Of a DNA stretch of 16,698 nucleotides, positions 1-7,327 are shown one piece after another (within the stretch, counting starts at the first letter, position 1; the number at the start of each line of letters is the position of its first letter). The translations under genes and the position numbers were made by a program. The notes beneath the pieces are model-generated. The model did not search any database. It had not been told where the DNA came from and worked only from the letters and a program-made list of their open reading frames with translations. Location: positions 1 to 16,698 of the forward strand of contig DRJH01000318.1 of the NCBI GenBank assembly GCA_011052285.1, written 5' to 3'. Source of the stretch: Gammaproteobacteria bacterium (GTDB lineage: Bacteria; Pseudomonadota; Gammaproteobacteria; Arenicellales; DRJH01).

Positions 1-373
1 GTCTGCGGCTGGGACCTATGGGTTGCAGATTTTAGATACCAATGTTGAAGATGATCCCGCCAATACCACGCGTTTTGTAGTGATCGGCCGGTTGACCGCC
101 GGGGTTAGCGGCATGGACAAAACCAGTTTGTTACTGTCCGGTCGTAATCGACCCGGTGATTTGCTGCATTTGCTCGAACCTCTGGCCCGGCATGGTGTCA
201 GTATGAGTCGAATTGAGTCGCGACCTTCACCGCGTGCATTATGGGAATATGTCTTTTTTATTGATGTTGAGGGCCATCAGGATGATGAACCATTACGTGC
301 GGCGCTGGCTGAACTGACTCAGAAGTCTGCGGCAATGAAAATTCTCGGTTCCTATCCGAAGGCGGTATGGTAA
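1..373 (+). CDS. pheA: Chorismate mutase/prephenate dehydratase, C-terminal part (5' end outside window)
   Basis: This is the last ~123 codons of the bifunctional P-protein, which turns chorismate into prephenate and then phenylpyruvate in the cytoplasm (phenylalanine branch). The reading frame is already open at base 2. The first residues (a GTYGLQIL stretch, then DDPANTTRFVVIG) match the end of the prephenate dehydratase domain, including the conserved NTTRF segment. Residues from about DKTSLLLS onward form a C-terminal ACT domain with GRNRPGDLLHLLEPL and the ESRPSPRALWEY segment; ESRP is the phenylalanine-binding signature, so feedback inhibition by Phe is expected. The stop codon TAA overlaps the hisC start (TAATG), implying translational coupling. 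The chorismate mutase part cannot be seen here, so bifunctionality is inferred from the gene context. Confidence 0.95.
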   Translation, partial: SAAGTYGLQILDTNVEDDPANTTRFVVIGRLTAGVSGMDKTSLLLSGRNRPGDLLHLLEPLARHGVSMSRIESRPSPRALWEYVFFIDVEGHQDDEPLRAALAELTQKSAAMKILGSYPKAVW

Positions 374-1470
374 TGACATTTGATCCAATAACACTGGCTC
401 AGCCAAGCATAGTATCATTGACTCCATATCAGCCCGGCAAACCCTTGCGTGAACTGGAGCGTGAATACGGAATCGAGGATGCCGTAAAACTTGCCTCTAA
501 TGAAAATCCACTTGGCCCATCTCCGGCAGCAGTGCAAGCAATCAAAGCTGCGGTCACTGAGCTCAATCGCTATCCGGAAGGGAATGCCCCGGATCTTAAG
601 ATGGCACTGGCACAACACCACGGTGTCACAATGGACCAATTGGTGCTCGGCAATGGTTCCAATGAAATCCTGGAGTTGTTGGTTCGGGTATTTGCCGGCC
701 AGGGGCGCTCGGTGGTATTTTCCCGATATGCCTTTGCAGTCTACCCGCTGGTCAGCCTGGCTGTCGGAGCGACATTGATTGAGGTGCCAGATCAACGGTG
801 GGGTCATGATCTGGAAGCGATGCGTGCTGCGATCACCGATGATACCCGACTGGTGTTCATCGCCAATCCTAATAATCCTACCGGCACCTGGTCGAAGGCT
901 GATGAACTGCGGCGGTTTATGCGTTCGCTTCCAACGCATGTGATCGCAGTTGTCGACCAAGCCTATATCGAATATGTTCAGGAGGAGGAGTATCCGGATT
1001 GTATCGACTGGCTGCAGGCATTTCCGCAACTGGTATTGACCCGGACCTTTTCGAAAATCTACGGTCTGGCCGGTCTGCGGCTTGGCTATAGTCTATCAAG
1101 TGCGCAATTGGCGGATCTTTTGAATCGTGCCAGACAACCCTTTAACACCAATTATCTGGCACAGATTGCCGCAGTTGCCGCATTGGGAGATGATGAATTT
1201 GTGGTTCGTAGTGTCGAGTTGAATCAGCGTGAAGGGCGTCGTGTTTGTGCGGCTTTGACAGAACGTGGTATTTCCTATATCCCGTCGGTGGCTAACTTTG
1301 TCAGTTTTCAGGTCGAGCAGGCTGCTGTCATCTGTGAGAAATTACTGCAACAGGGCGTTATCGTGCGACCCATGGCGGGGTATAAAATGCCGGAATATCT
1401 TCGCCTCACCTATGGGCTGTCTACAGAAAACAGCCGTTTTCTACGGGCTCTTGATCAGGCGTTGCTCTGA
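373..1470 (+). CDS. hisC: Histidinol-phosphate/aromatic aminotransferase (HisC type, class I/II PLP enzyme)
   Basis: This is a PLP-dependent aminotransferase of 365 aa, the usual length for HisC. Visible signatures are LASNENPLGPSP near the N-terminus, NPNNPTGTW, the VDQAYIEY segment and the PLP-lysine motif TFSKIYGLAGLRLGY, with the Schiff-base lysine at about K228. I chose the ATG at 373 over the in-frame ATG at 367 because the purine-rich AAGGCG at 359-364 is correctly spaced only for 373. That start gives a TAATG overlap with pheA. Lying between pheA and tyrA, it corresponds to the 'hisHb' position of the Pseudomonas supraoperon. There the enzyme is thought to act on aromatic keto acids (phenylpyruvate, hydroxyphenylpyruvate or prephenate) as well as, or instead of, imidazole acetol phosphate. 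The substrate range is inferred from context only. Confidence 0.93.
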   Translation: MTFDPITLAQPSIVSLTPYQPGKPLRELEREYGIEDAVKLASNENPLGPSPAAVQAIKAAVTELNRYPEGNAPDLKMALAQHHGVTMDQLVLGNGSNEILELLVRVFAGQGRSVVFSRYAFAVYPLVSLAVGATLIEVPDQRWGHDLEAMRAAITDDTRLVFIANPNNPTGTWSKADELRRFMRSLPTHVIAVVDQAYIEYVQEEEYPDCIDWLQAFPQLVLTRTFSKIYGLAGLRLGYSLSSAQLADLLNRARQPFNTNYLAQIAAVAALGDDEFVVRSVELNQREGRRVCAALTERGISYIPSVANFVSFQVEQAAVICEKLLQQGVIVRPMAGYKMPEYLRLTYGLSTENSRFLRALDQALL

Positions 1471-1496
1471 AAAATCCGATTCGATTGACCTCACAT

Positions 1497-2414
1497 ATGA
1501 GTGCAAATCAAAGCTTGATACAAGCACACATTCGCCGCTTGGCCATCGTTGGTGTCGGCTTGATCGGTGGTTCTTTGGCCCGGGCTTTGCGCGAGGCGGG
1601 CGTTGTTGAATGGATTATCGGTGTCGGCCGACAGGCTGATAACTTGATGGCTGCCCAGCGACTCGGTGTTATCGACGAATGGACTCAAGATATTACTAAA
1701 GCGGTAGCTGGTGCTGACATGGTGGTTCTGGCCACGCCGGTGGGAGCAATGGCGGCAGTATTGCAGAGTATGCTACCAGCGTTGTCAAAAACAACGATCA
1801 TCACCGATGCCGGTAGTGTCAAGGGGGAGGTGGTCAATATGGCACGTTCGATTCTGGGGTCAGGAAGTTCAATGTTTGTCCCCGCTCACCCGATTGCCGG
1901 TACCGAGAACACCGGAGTGGAAGCTTCTTTTGCTGCATTATATCGGCAACGTTATGTCATTCTGACGCCCCAGCCGGACACTTCGGAGGCTGCAATTGCC
2001 ACTGTTGAAGGGATGTGGGCCGCTACAGGAGCACACCTGCTCCGGATGAACATTGTCGAACACGACAAAATTCTCGCAGCCACCAGTCATTTACCCCATG
2101 TGTTGGCATATGCTTTAGTCGACTACATGGCCGGTCTTGAGGAAGCCGACACCTGTTTCGAGTTGGCAGCTGGTGGTTTTTTCGATTTTACCCGTATTGC
2201 CTCAAGCCACCCGGTTATGTGGCGTGATATCTGTTTGCAGAATCGGCGAGCCATTCTGTTGAGACTTGACCAATACATGTCGCAATTGCAGCAGTTGCGT
2301 ACCTACATCGATGCTCAGGATGGCAGCGCCATTGAGGCCATATTCGTCCATGCTAAAAAGGTCCGGGATACGCACCTTGCGGCTTACCATGACAGTAGTA
2401 CTTGTGATGAATAG
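1497..2414 (+). CDS. tyrA: Prephenate (or arogenate) dehydrogenase
   Basis: This cytoplasmic enzyme oxidatively decarboxylates prephenate (or arogenate), giving the precursor of tyrosine. It has 305 aa from the ATG at 1497; an in-frame TTG at 1485 is less likely. The N-terminus carries the dinucleotide-binding glycine motif VGVGLIGGSLAR. It is followed by VVLATPVGAM, TDAGSVKGEV, the catalytic-region HPIAGTENTGVEASF, and TSHLPHVLAYAL with GGFFDFTRIASSHPVMWRDI. All are typical of stand-alone bacterial TyrA. There is no fused chorismate mutase, ACT domain or AroA. In some pseudomonads tyrA and aroA are fused; here they remain separate but overlap by about 8 bp. No strong Shine-Dalgarno precedes the start, which is consistent with coupling to hisC 26 bp upstream. 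Cofactor and substrate preference cannot be read from this. Confidence 0.93.
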   Translation: MSANQSLIQAHIRRLAIVGVGLIGGSLARALREAGVVEWIIGVGRQADNLMAAQRLGVIDEWTQDITKAVAGADMVVLATPVGAMAAVLQSMLPALSKTTIITDAGSVKGEVVNMARSILGSGSSMFVPAHPIAGTENTGVEASFAALYRQRYVILTPQPDTSEAAIATVEGMWAATGAHLLRMNIVEHDKILAATSHLPHVLAYALVDYMAGLEEADTCFELAAGGFFDFTRIASSHPVMWRDICLQNRRAILLRLDQYMSQLQQLRTYIDAQDGSAIEAIFVHAKKVRDTHLAAYHDSSTCDE

Positions 2415-3735
2415 TTCTGCGGCTGCTCCGGCCCTTTGTTATCAGGTTAGCCCGGGTTCTTCAATCACCGGTCGGATCCGTGTTCCAGGGGATAAATCGA
2501 TCTCCCACCGGGCGGTGATTCTCGGTGCCTTGGCATCCGGGTCGGTCGCCGTGACCGGGCTGCTGGAAGGTGAGGATGTCAAGGCCACCATTGCAGCGTT
2601 TCGTGCCATGGGCGTGGTGATCGAAGGTCCCGTAGCCGGGGGGGTCACAATTCATGGGGTGGGTCTGCATGGTTTGCAGGCATCCGCCGAAGTACTGGAT
2701 CTGGGAAATTCAGGCACTGCGATGCGCCTGTTCAGTGGTGTTCTGGTTGGTCAATCCTTTCGCAGCGAATTAGATGGTGATGCTTCGTTGCGACGACGAC
2801 CGATGCGCAGAATAACAGAGCCTTTGTCAGCGATGGGTGCGCGGATAGAAGCGACCACAGGGACCCCACCATTGCATATTACGCCTGTATCCGGTCTACA
2901 CGGCATTGACTATGTCATGCCGGTTGCCAGCGCCCAGGTAAAGTCGGCCCTGCTACTGGCAGGTCTGTATGCCCAGGGTCAGACTCGCGTGCGGGAATTG
3001 GCCCCAACACGGGACCACACTGAACGTATGCTGCGCGGGTTCGGTGTCAAGCTGTCTGTCGCTGCCGGCAAGGTTGCCGTACAGCCAGCGCAAAGGCTTC
3101 ATCCTGTGAATCTCGCGGTACCGGCAGATCTCTCTTCGGCGGCTTTTTTCCTGGTTGCCGCGAGTCTGGCCGGTGGCAGCAATCTGCTCCTGGAGTCGGT
3201 AGGGGTCAACCCAACACGCTGTGGCGTGTTGACCATTTTGCAGTCTATGGGTGCCAGGATTACACGTTTACATGAACATCAAGTTTGTGGTGAACCGGTA
3301 GCAGATCTTGCAGTGTCTGCAGCACCGCTGCAGGCGACGGATATCGATGCTGAGGCAGTGGCTTTGGCGATAGATGAATTGCCTGTGCTCTGTATCGCCG
3401 CTGCCATGGCGTCCGGTACAACCCGGATTCATGGTGCCGGAGAATTACGTCACAAGGAATGTGATCGAATTGCGGCCATGGTTGCAGGTCTGCAATCATT
3501 GGGGATTGAGATCCATGAACATCGGGATGGGATGACCATTGTTGGTGGTCGGTTGCAAGGAGGGCAGGTTGACAGTTTTGGTGACCACCGTATTGCCATG
3601 GCATTTGCCGTCGCCGGGCATTTGGCACAAGGGCCAGTGCAGGTGCGTGGTTGTGAAAATGTGGCGACCTCATTTCCAGGCTTCGTCGAAATAGCCTGCC
3701 AGACGGGTTTTGTAATTGAACCCTACAGGATATGA
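2407..3735 (+). CDS. aroA: 3-phosphoshikimate 1-carboxyvinyltransferase (EPSP synthase)
   Basis: It condenses shikimate-3-phosphate with phosphoenolpyruvate, the sixth step of the shikimate pathway. From the ATG at 2407 it is 442 aa, near the family norm; the ATG at 2389 is an alternative (448 aa), and the still longer open frame upstream lies inside tyrA. Motifs in order are VPGDKSISHRA (PEP/S3P lysine), LEGEDVKAT, LDLGNSGTAMRL, GDASLRRRPMRR, SAQVKSALLLAGL, RDHTERMLRGFG, ELRHKECDRIA, GDHRIAMAFAVAG and ATSFPGF. The VPGDKSISHR, RPM and RDHTE motifs resemble class II EPSP synthases as I remember them. The glyphosate-contact position holds Gly (GNSGTAMR) rather than the Ala of CP4. The gene overlaps tyrA at its start and cmk at its end (ATGA), so coupled translation is likely. 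Confidence 0.95.
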   Translation: MNSSAAAPALCYQVSPGSSITGRIRVPGDKSISHRAVILGALASGSVAVTGLLEGEDVKATIAAFRAMGVVIEGPVAGGVTIHGVGLHGLQASAEVLDLGNSGTAMRLFSGVLVGQSFRSELDGDASLRRRPMRRITEPLSAMGARIEATTGTPPLHITPVSGLHGIDYVMPVASAQVKSALLLAGLYAQGQTRVRELAPTRDHTERMLRGFGVKLSVAAGKVAVQPAQRLHPVNLAVPADLSSAAFFLVAASLAGGSNLLLESVGVNPTRCGVLTILQSMGARITRLHEHQVCGEPVADLAVSAAPLQATDIDAEAVALAIDELPVLCIAAAMASGTTRIHGAGELRHKECDRIAAMVAGLQSLGIEIHEHRDGMTIVGGRLQGGQVDSFGDHRIAMAFAVAGHLAQGPVQVRGCENVATSFPGFVEIACQTGFVIEPYRI

Positions 3736-4424
3736 ACGACACATCGAACATACCTGTGCTTACCATTGATGGACCTTCCGGTGTTGGCAAGGGAACCGCA
3801 GCTGTGCGCATCGCCCGTTTGCGGAACTGGCATTACCTGGATAGTGGCGCCTTGTATCGTGCCCTGGCAGTGGCCGCAAGACAGCAGCATGTCACAGTCG
3901 GTGATGGTGCGGCCATTGCTGAGGTTGCGTCACAATTGTCTATTGCTTGCGAACTTAATGAGATGGGTGACGGTTGCACAATCTTTCTCAATAGTGAGGA
4001 TGTGACGGCACAGGTGCGTACTGAAAGTGTGGCGGCAGAAGCTTCTGTGATCGCAGCCTCCAGGGAGGCCAGGGCAGCCTTATTGCTGCAACAGCGAGCA
4101 CAATGCCAGTGGCCAGGCTTGGTCGCCGATGGTAGAGATATGGGTCGGATGGTGTTCCCACAAGCATTATTGAAGATTTTTCTTGTGGCCGATGCCAGAA
4201 TCCGCGCTAAAAGAAGGTACAAGCAGTTGAAAGCTAAGGGCTTCGATGGTAGTCTGCCCGATCTTGTTTTCGCGCTGCAACAGCGTGACACGAGGGATAC
4301 CGACAGAGCAGCTTCTCCGCTACTGCCGGCTGGTGATGCTGTGGTGATCGATACCTCAGAAATGAGTATTGAGGCCGTAGTTTCAGATATTAACCGAAGG
4401 TTGGGTAACCGGCTTTCAAACTGA
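3732..4424 (+). CDS. cmk: Cytidylate (CMP/dCMP) kinase
   Basis: It phosphorylates CMP and dCMP with ATP to the diphosphates, recycling cytidine nucleotides. The 230-aa length is normal for bacterial Cmk. The P-loop GPSGVGKGT lies at residues 14-22. It is followed by YLDSGALYRALA (CMP-binding region), the helical insert typical of the long bacterial form, VADGRDMGRMVFP, the arginine-rich lid ARIRAKRRYKQL, and QQRDTRDTDRAASPL. The ATG overlaps the aroA stop codon (ATGA). It sits directly upstream of rpsA, a gene pair conserved widely in proteobacteria. Nothing is truncated or unusual. Confidence 0.96.
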   Translation: MNDTSNIPVLTIDGPSGVGKGTAAVRIARLRNWHYLDSGALYRALAVAARQQHVTVGDGAAIAEVASQLSIACELNEMGDGCTIFLNSEDVTAQVRTESVAAEASVIAASREARAALLLQQRAQCQWPGLVADGRDMGRMVFPQALLKIFLVADARIRAKRRYKQLKAKGFDGSLPDLVFALQQRDTRDTDRAASPLLPAGDAVVIDTSEMSIEAVVSDINRRLGNRLSN

Positions 4425-4546
4425 GTTTGCTGTAGTCCGGGTCCGGATTTTCATTTTTCCGCAGGCGGGTAGATCCGAGGTCTGTAAGCTGTCTCAGGGC
4501 TTGAAGGACTATAGTAGACAATTGCAATCAGCGGGTTTGATAACTC
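4425..4546 (+). promoter_or_regulatory. rpsA leader lacking a Shine-Dalgarno near the start codon
   Basis: This 122-bp gap precedes rpsA. The 25 bases before the ATG at 4547 hold no recognisable Shine-Dalgarno sequence. The only purine-rich match, AAGGA at 4504-4508, lies about 38 bases upstream. A TATAGT at 4510-4515 resembles a -10 box but has no good -35 partner. In E. coli the rpsA initiation region also lacks a canonical Shine-Dalgarno, folds into hairpins exposing GGA, and is repressed by excess S1. The same kind of autoregulated leader is inferred here; the hairpins were not modelled. Confidence 0.45.
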
Positions 4547-6226
4547 ATGAGTGAAAGTTTCGCAGAATTATTTGAACAGAGTATGGCCAGTACGGTGATG
4601 CGTCCCAGTGCCCTTACGATGGCCGAAGTAGTCAGTATTGGAGGTGAGTATGTGACCTTGAGTGCGGGACTGAAATCTGAAGCGGAAGTGCCGGTTTCAG
4701 AATTTTTTAACGCCGAAGGCACGCTTGATATCAATATTGGTGATAAGGTTGAAGTAACTGTTGAAAGTGTCGATGATGGCTACGGGCAAACACGCCTGTC
4801 ACGGGAGAAAGCCCGTCGCGAACGTGCCTGGGAAGATATGGAAACTGCTGATCGAGAAGATCAGATCGTTCACGGCGTGCTTACTGGCAAAGTCAAGGGT
4901 GGTTTTACGGTTTCTATCGAGGGTGTTCGTGCGTTTCTGCCGGGCTCCCTGGTCGATGTGCGGCCGGTAAAGGATTCCAGTTTTCTCGAAGGCAAAGACC
5001 TGGAATTCAAAATCATCAAGCTTGATCGCGCACGTAACAATGTGGTGGTGTCACGTCGTGCCGTGGTTGAGAAAGAGTTGAGCGTGGAGCGTGATTCACT
5101 CCTCGAATCGTTACAGGAAGGACAGGTGATACATGGCATTGTCAAGAACCTGACCGACTATGGGGCCTTCGTTAATCTTGGTGGCATTGATGGTTTGCTG
5201 CATATCACCGATATGTCCTGGCGTCGCATCAAACACCCGTCGGAAGTGATGAATGTCGGTGATGAAATCGATGTTCGGGTTCTCAAGTTCGACCGTGAGC
5301 GCAATCGGGTATCACTGGGCTACAAGCAGCTTGGTGAAGATCCTTGGCAAAATGTCGATCGTCGTTATCCAGAGACAACGCGCCTCTTTGGAAAGGTCAC
5401 GAATATTACCGATTATGGTGTTTTTGTGGAACTCGAAGAAGGTGTCGAAGGCCTGGTCCACGTATCTGAAATCGATTGGACCAACAAAAATATTCATCCG
5501 AGCAAGGTCTGTAAGCCGGGTGATGAAGTCGAAGTTATGGTGCTGGATGTCGATGTTGAGCGTCGCCGGATTTCACTGGGTATGAAACAGTGTTCAACAA
5601 ATCCATGGGATGAGTTCGGTCTGACCCACAGCAAAGGGGACTATGTTACTGGCAACATTAAGTCGATTACTGATTTTGGTATTTTTGTCGGTCTGGATGG
5701 AGGTATCGATGGCTTGATTTATCTTACAGATTTATCCTGGGATGATGATGGGGAAAATCACGTCAAAGAGTTTAGTAAAGGTCAGGAAGTCACCGCTATG
5801 GTACTTGCAGTCGATCCGGCACGCGAGCGGATCTCGCTGGGGATTAAGCAGACCGTAACCGATCCTTTCTCCAGTTTTGTTGCAATCAATGGCAAAGGCT
5901 CTGTCGTCAAAGGCAAGGTTGCCGAAGTGGATGCTAAAGGTGCTGTAGTCAACCTGACCGCATCGGTGGATGGTTACTTACGGGCTTCAGGCTTGTCTCG
6001 CGATCGGGTGGAAGATGCGAGGACTGTGCTCAGTGTAGGCGACGAAGTTGAGGCGAAAATTGTTAGTATTGATCGTAAGACCCGGAATATTTCCTTGTCG
6101 GTCAAGGCGTTTGAAGACGAGCAGGAAGATCAGGCTATTCGTGAATATACAGGGAAAACAGGTAGTAAAGGTAGCTCCTTTGCTGATAAACTCACCGAGC
6201 AGCTTGGCCGCCGTGATGGAGACTAA
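4547..6226 (+). CDS. rpsA: 30S ribosomal protein S1
   Basis: S1 binds the 30S subunit and unfolds mRNA so that initiation can occur; it is essential in gammaproteobacteria. The 559-aa length fits the six-domain form (E. coli 557). Six S1/OB repeats are visible. The first two (ribosome-binding) start near VVSIGGEYVTLS and VHGVLTGKVKGGFTVSIEGV. The four RNA-binding repeats each show the GxVxxITDYGxFVxLxxGxxGLxHxSxxxW pattern, e.g. HGIVKNLTDYGAFVNLGGID, FGKVTNITDYGVFVEL and TGNIKSITDFGIFVGLDGG. The last repeat (KGKVAEVDAKGAVVNL) is more divergent, as usual. Each repeat ends in ISLG-type strands such as RVSLGYKQLGEDPW. The start ATG at 4547 lacks a nearby Shine-Dalgarno (see the leader entry). 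Confidence 0.98.
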   Translation: MSESFAELFEQSMASTVMRPSALTMAEVVSIGGEYVTLSAGLKSEAEVPVSEFFNAEGTLDINIGDKVEVTVESVDDGYGQTRLSREKARRERAWEDMETADREDQIVHGVLTGKVKGGFTVSIEGVRAFLPGSLVDVRPVKDSSFLEGKDLEFKIIKLDRARNNVVVSRRAVVEKELSVERDSLLESLQEGQVIHGIVKNLTDYGAFVNLGGIDGLLHITDMSWRRIKHPSEVMNVGDEIDVRVLKFDRERNRVSLGYKQLGEDPWQNVDRRYPETTRLFGKVTNITDYGVFVELEEGVEGLVHVSEIDWTNKNIHPSKVCKPGDEVEVMVLDVDVERRRISLGMKQCSTNPWDEFGLTHSKGDYVTGNIKSITDFGIFVGLDGGIDGLIYLTDLSWDDDGENHVKEFSKGQEVTAMVLAVDPARERISLGIKQTVTDPFSSFVAINGKGSVVKGKVAEVDAKGAVVNLTASVDGYLRASGLSRDRVEDARTVLSVGDEVEAKIVSIDRKTRNISLSVKAFEDEQEDQAIREYTGKTGSKGSSFADKLTEQLGRRDGD

Positions 6227-6614
6227 GGGCTGTTTTGGTGACTGGTTCCGCCATGTCGAAGATGCACCTGGAGGCTGTTCAAGAACAGGGGCAGACCGGT
6301 TTGTTGCTCCGGCAAAACTGCCACTACTGCCATCCATGGCGGGAGTGGTGAGGGTAGGCGAATTTGAGGCGAATACTGGTTGTATATGACGGTGTAGGGG
6401 AAAATTAGTCCAAAGCCCGCTTATCTGCGGAGGGTGCTCTGTTCTCGGACAGCCTCTTAGTTGGTGAAACGGCTTTTTCCAGGTTGTGCTGTATAGGTTG
6501 TCGGTAACCCGGAGGGTCTTTCAGTCGGCCGGCCATGATGAAACCCAGCCATAATGAAACAGTGATGAAGTGCAGAAATGCTAGATGAATTAACCAGGGA
6601 GGCGCGGCCAGTTT
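6227..6614 (+). other. 388-bp intergenic region between rpsA and ihfB with palindromes
   Basis: I see no gene here. It holds a perfect 14-bp palindrome CTGTTCAAGAACAG at 6275-6288, which could be a protein operator or a short hairpin. A second imperfect hairpin spans 6430-6456, with GAGG/CCTC outer and CTGT/ACAG inner stems, and could act as a weak terminator although no T-run follows. GGCCGGCC occurs near 6528-6536. A Shine-Dalgarno-like GGGAGG at about 6597-6602 serves ihfB. No convincing sigma-70 promoter was found, although ihfB probably has one here. Confidence 0.4.
6275..6288. repeat. 14-bp perfect palindrome downstream of rpsA
   Basis: CTGTTC and GAACAG flank a central AA, giving a perfect 14-bp inverted repeat about 49 bp after the rpsA stop codon. 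With only a two-base centre it looks more like a dimeric-protein site than an RNA hairpin, though a 5-bp stem with a CAAG loop is possible. No T-run follows, so it is not a standard terminator. No binding protein can be assigned. Confidence 0.4.
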
Positions 6615-6911
6615 ATGACAAAATCAGAATTGATTGAAGCTCTCGCCCAGGTGCAGCCAACGCTGGCCTATCGTGATGTCGAACTTGCTGTGAAAGGCTT
6701 GCTCGAAGCGATGTCATTGGGCTTGATGAAAGGTGACAGGATTGAGGTCAGAGGCTTTGGTAGTATGACTTTGCACCACCGGTCAGCTCGTGTTGGGCGA
6801 AACCCCAAGACCGGAGAAAGCGTTTTGGTTGCCGACAAGTTTGTACCACACTTCAAACCAGGTCGAGAACTTCGTTTGCGAGTTGATGCAGCATTGCGGA
6901 GTCAGGACTGA
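6615..6911 (+). CDS. ihfB: Integration host factor subunit beta
   Basis: This is the beta subunit of IHF, the sequence-specific DNA-bending heterodimer used in recombination, replication initiation and sigma-54 transcription. The 98-aa protein has the HU/IHF fold. An N-terminal helical part (MTKSELIEALAQVQPTLAYRD) is followed by the beta arm region KGDRIEVRGFGSMTLHHRSAR. The minor-groove arm VGRNPKTGESV contains the intercalating proline segment RNPKTG, and the protein ends in FKPGRELRLRV. The start is the ATG at 6615, with GGGAGG about 12 bases upstream. Following rpsA is the standard gammaproteobacterial position for ihfB (E. coli rpsA-ihfB), which separates it from ihfA and hup. Confidence 0.96.
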   Translation: MTKSELIEALAQVQPTLAYRDVELAVKGLLEAMSLGLMKGDRIEVRGFGSMTLHHRSARVGRNPKTGESVLVADKFVPHFKPGRELRLRVDAALRSQD

Positions 6912-6966
6912 TACGAATATTAGCCGTAACTATTAGCCAGGCTCCAACCGTTATTTTCGATAGATA

Positions 6967-7275
6967 ATGAAAAAATTGCTCCGCCGAATATTTTACTTGC
7001 TGCTGATTTTTGTGACAGGTACGTTCGGTGTAACCTTCGCCTTCAAAAATGTGCAGACAGTCAGTTTGCAATACTATTTTGGTTTGCACTGGGAAGGCTC
7101 TTTGGCGATGTTGCTGTTGTTGGTCTGGGGCATCGGTGTGCTGAGTGGGGTTTTGGTGATGTTGTGGCATCAAGTTAGACTCCAGCACCGATTGTTTCGT
7201 AGTCGTCAGCAGTTGACCCGGGCACATTCGGAACTTGAGCCCTTACGGACTGCAGTGGTAAAAAGTGACTCTTAA
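6967..7275 (+). CDS. lapA: Lipopolysaccharide assembly protein A (LapA, YciS-like inner-membrane protein)
   Basis: This small inner-membrane protein of 102 aa matches the LapA/DUF1049 family. It has an N-terminal hydrophobic segment at about residues 8-26 (IFYLLLIFVTGTFGVTFAF). After a short periplasmic-type loop ending near GLHWEGS comes a second hydrophobic segment at about 45-66. A basic, probably coiled cytoplasmic tail (RLQHRLFRSRQQLTRAHSEL) follows. In E. coli it is encoded directly upstream of lapB and interacts with LapB in control of LPS synthesis. It lies 55 bp after ihfB and 52 bp before lapB, all in one direction. No strong Shine-Dalgarno precedes the ATG. Confidence 0.9.
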   Translation: MKKLLRRIFYLLLIFVTGTFGVTFAFKNVQTVSLQYYFGLHWEGSLAMLLLLVWGIGVLSGVLVMLWHQVRLQHRLFRSRQQLTRAHSELEPLRTAVVKSDS

Positions 7276-7279
7276 TCGA

Positions 7280-7301
7280 AGAAGGGTTGTAACAGCCTTC
7301 T
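7280..7301 (+). repeat. Hairpin between lapA and lapB
   Basis: AGAAGG at 7280-7285 pairs perfectly with CCTTCT at 7296-7301, and a shorter GTT/AAC stem lies inside. It begins just after the lapA stop codon. No T-run follows, so it is unlikely to terminate transcription. It may act as an mRNA-processing or stability element, or tune lapB translation from its weak TTG start 27 bases later. Confidence 0.4.
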
Positions 7302-7327
7302 AGGTATTCATTGAGGCACTGGATAGC

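Noticed and set aside
2266..2406. Extended N-terminus of AroA starting inside tyrA
   Set aside because: The extra residues do not resemble EPSP synthase and lie inside tyrA coding sequence in another frame; the ATG at 2407 gives the family length.
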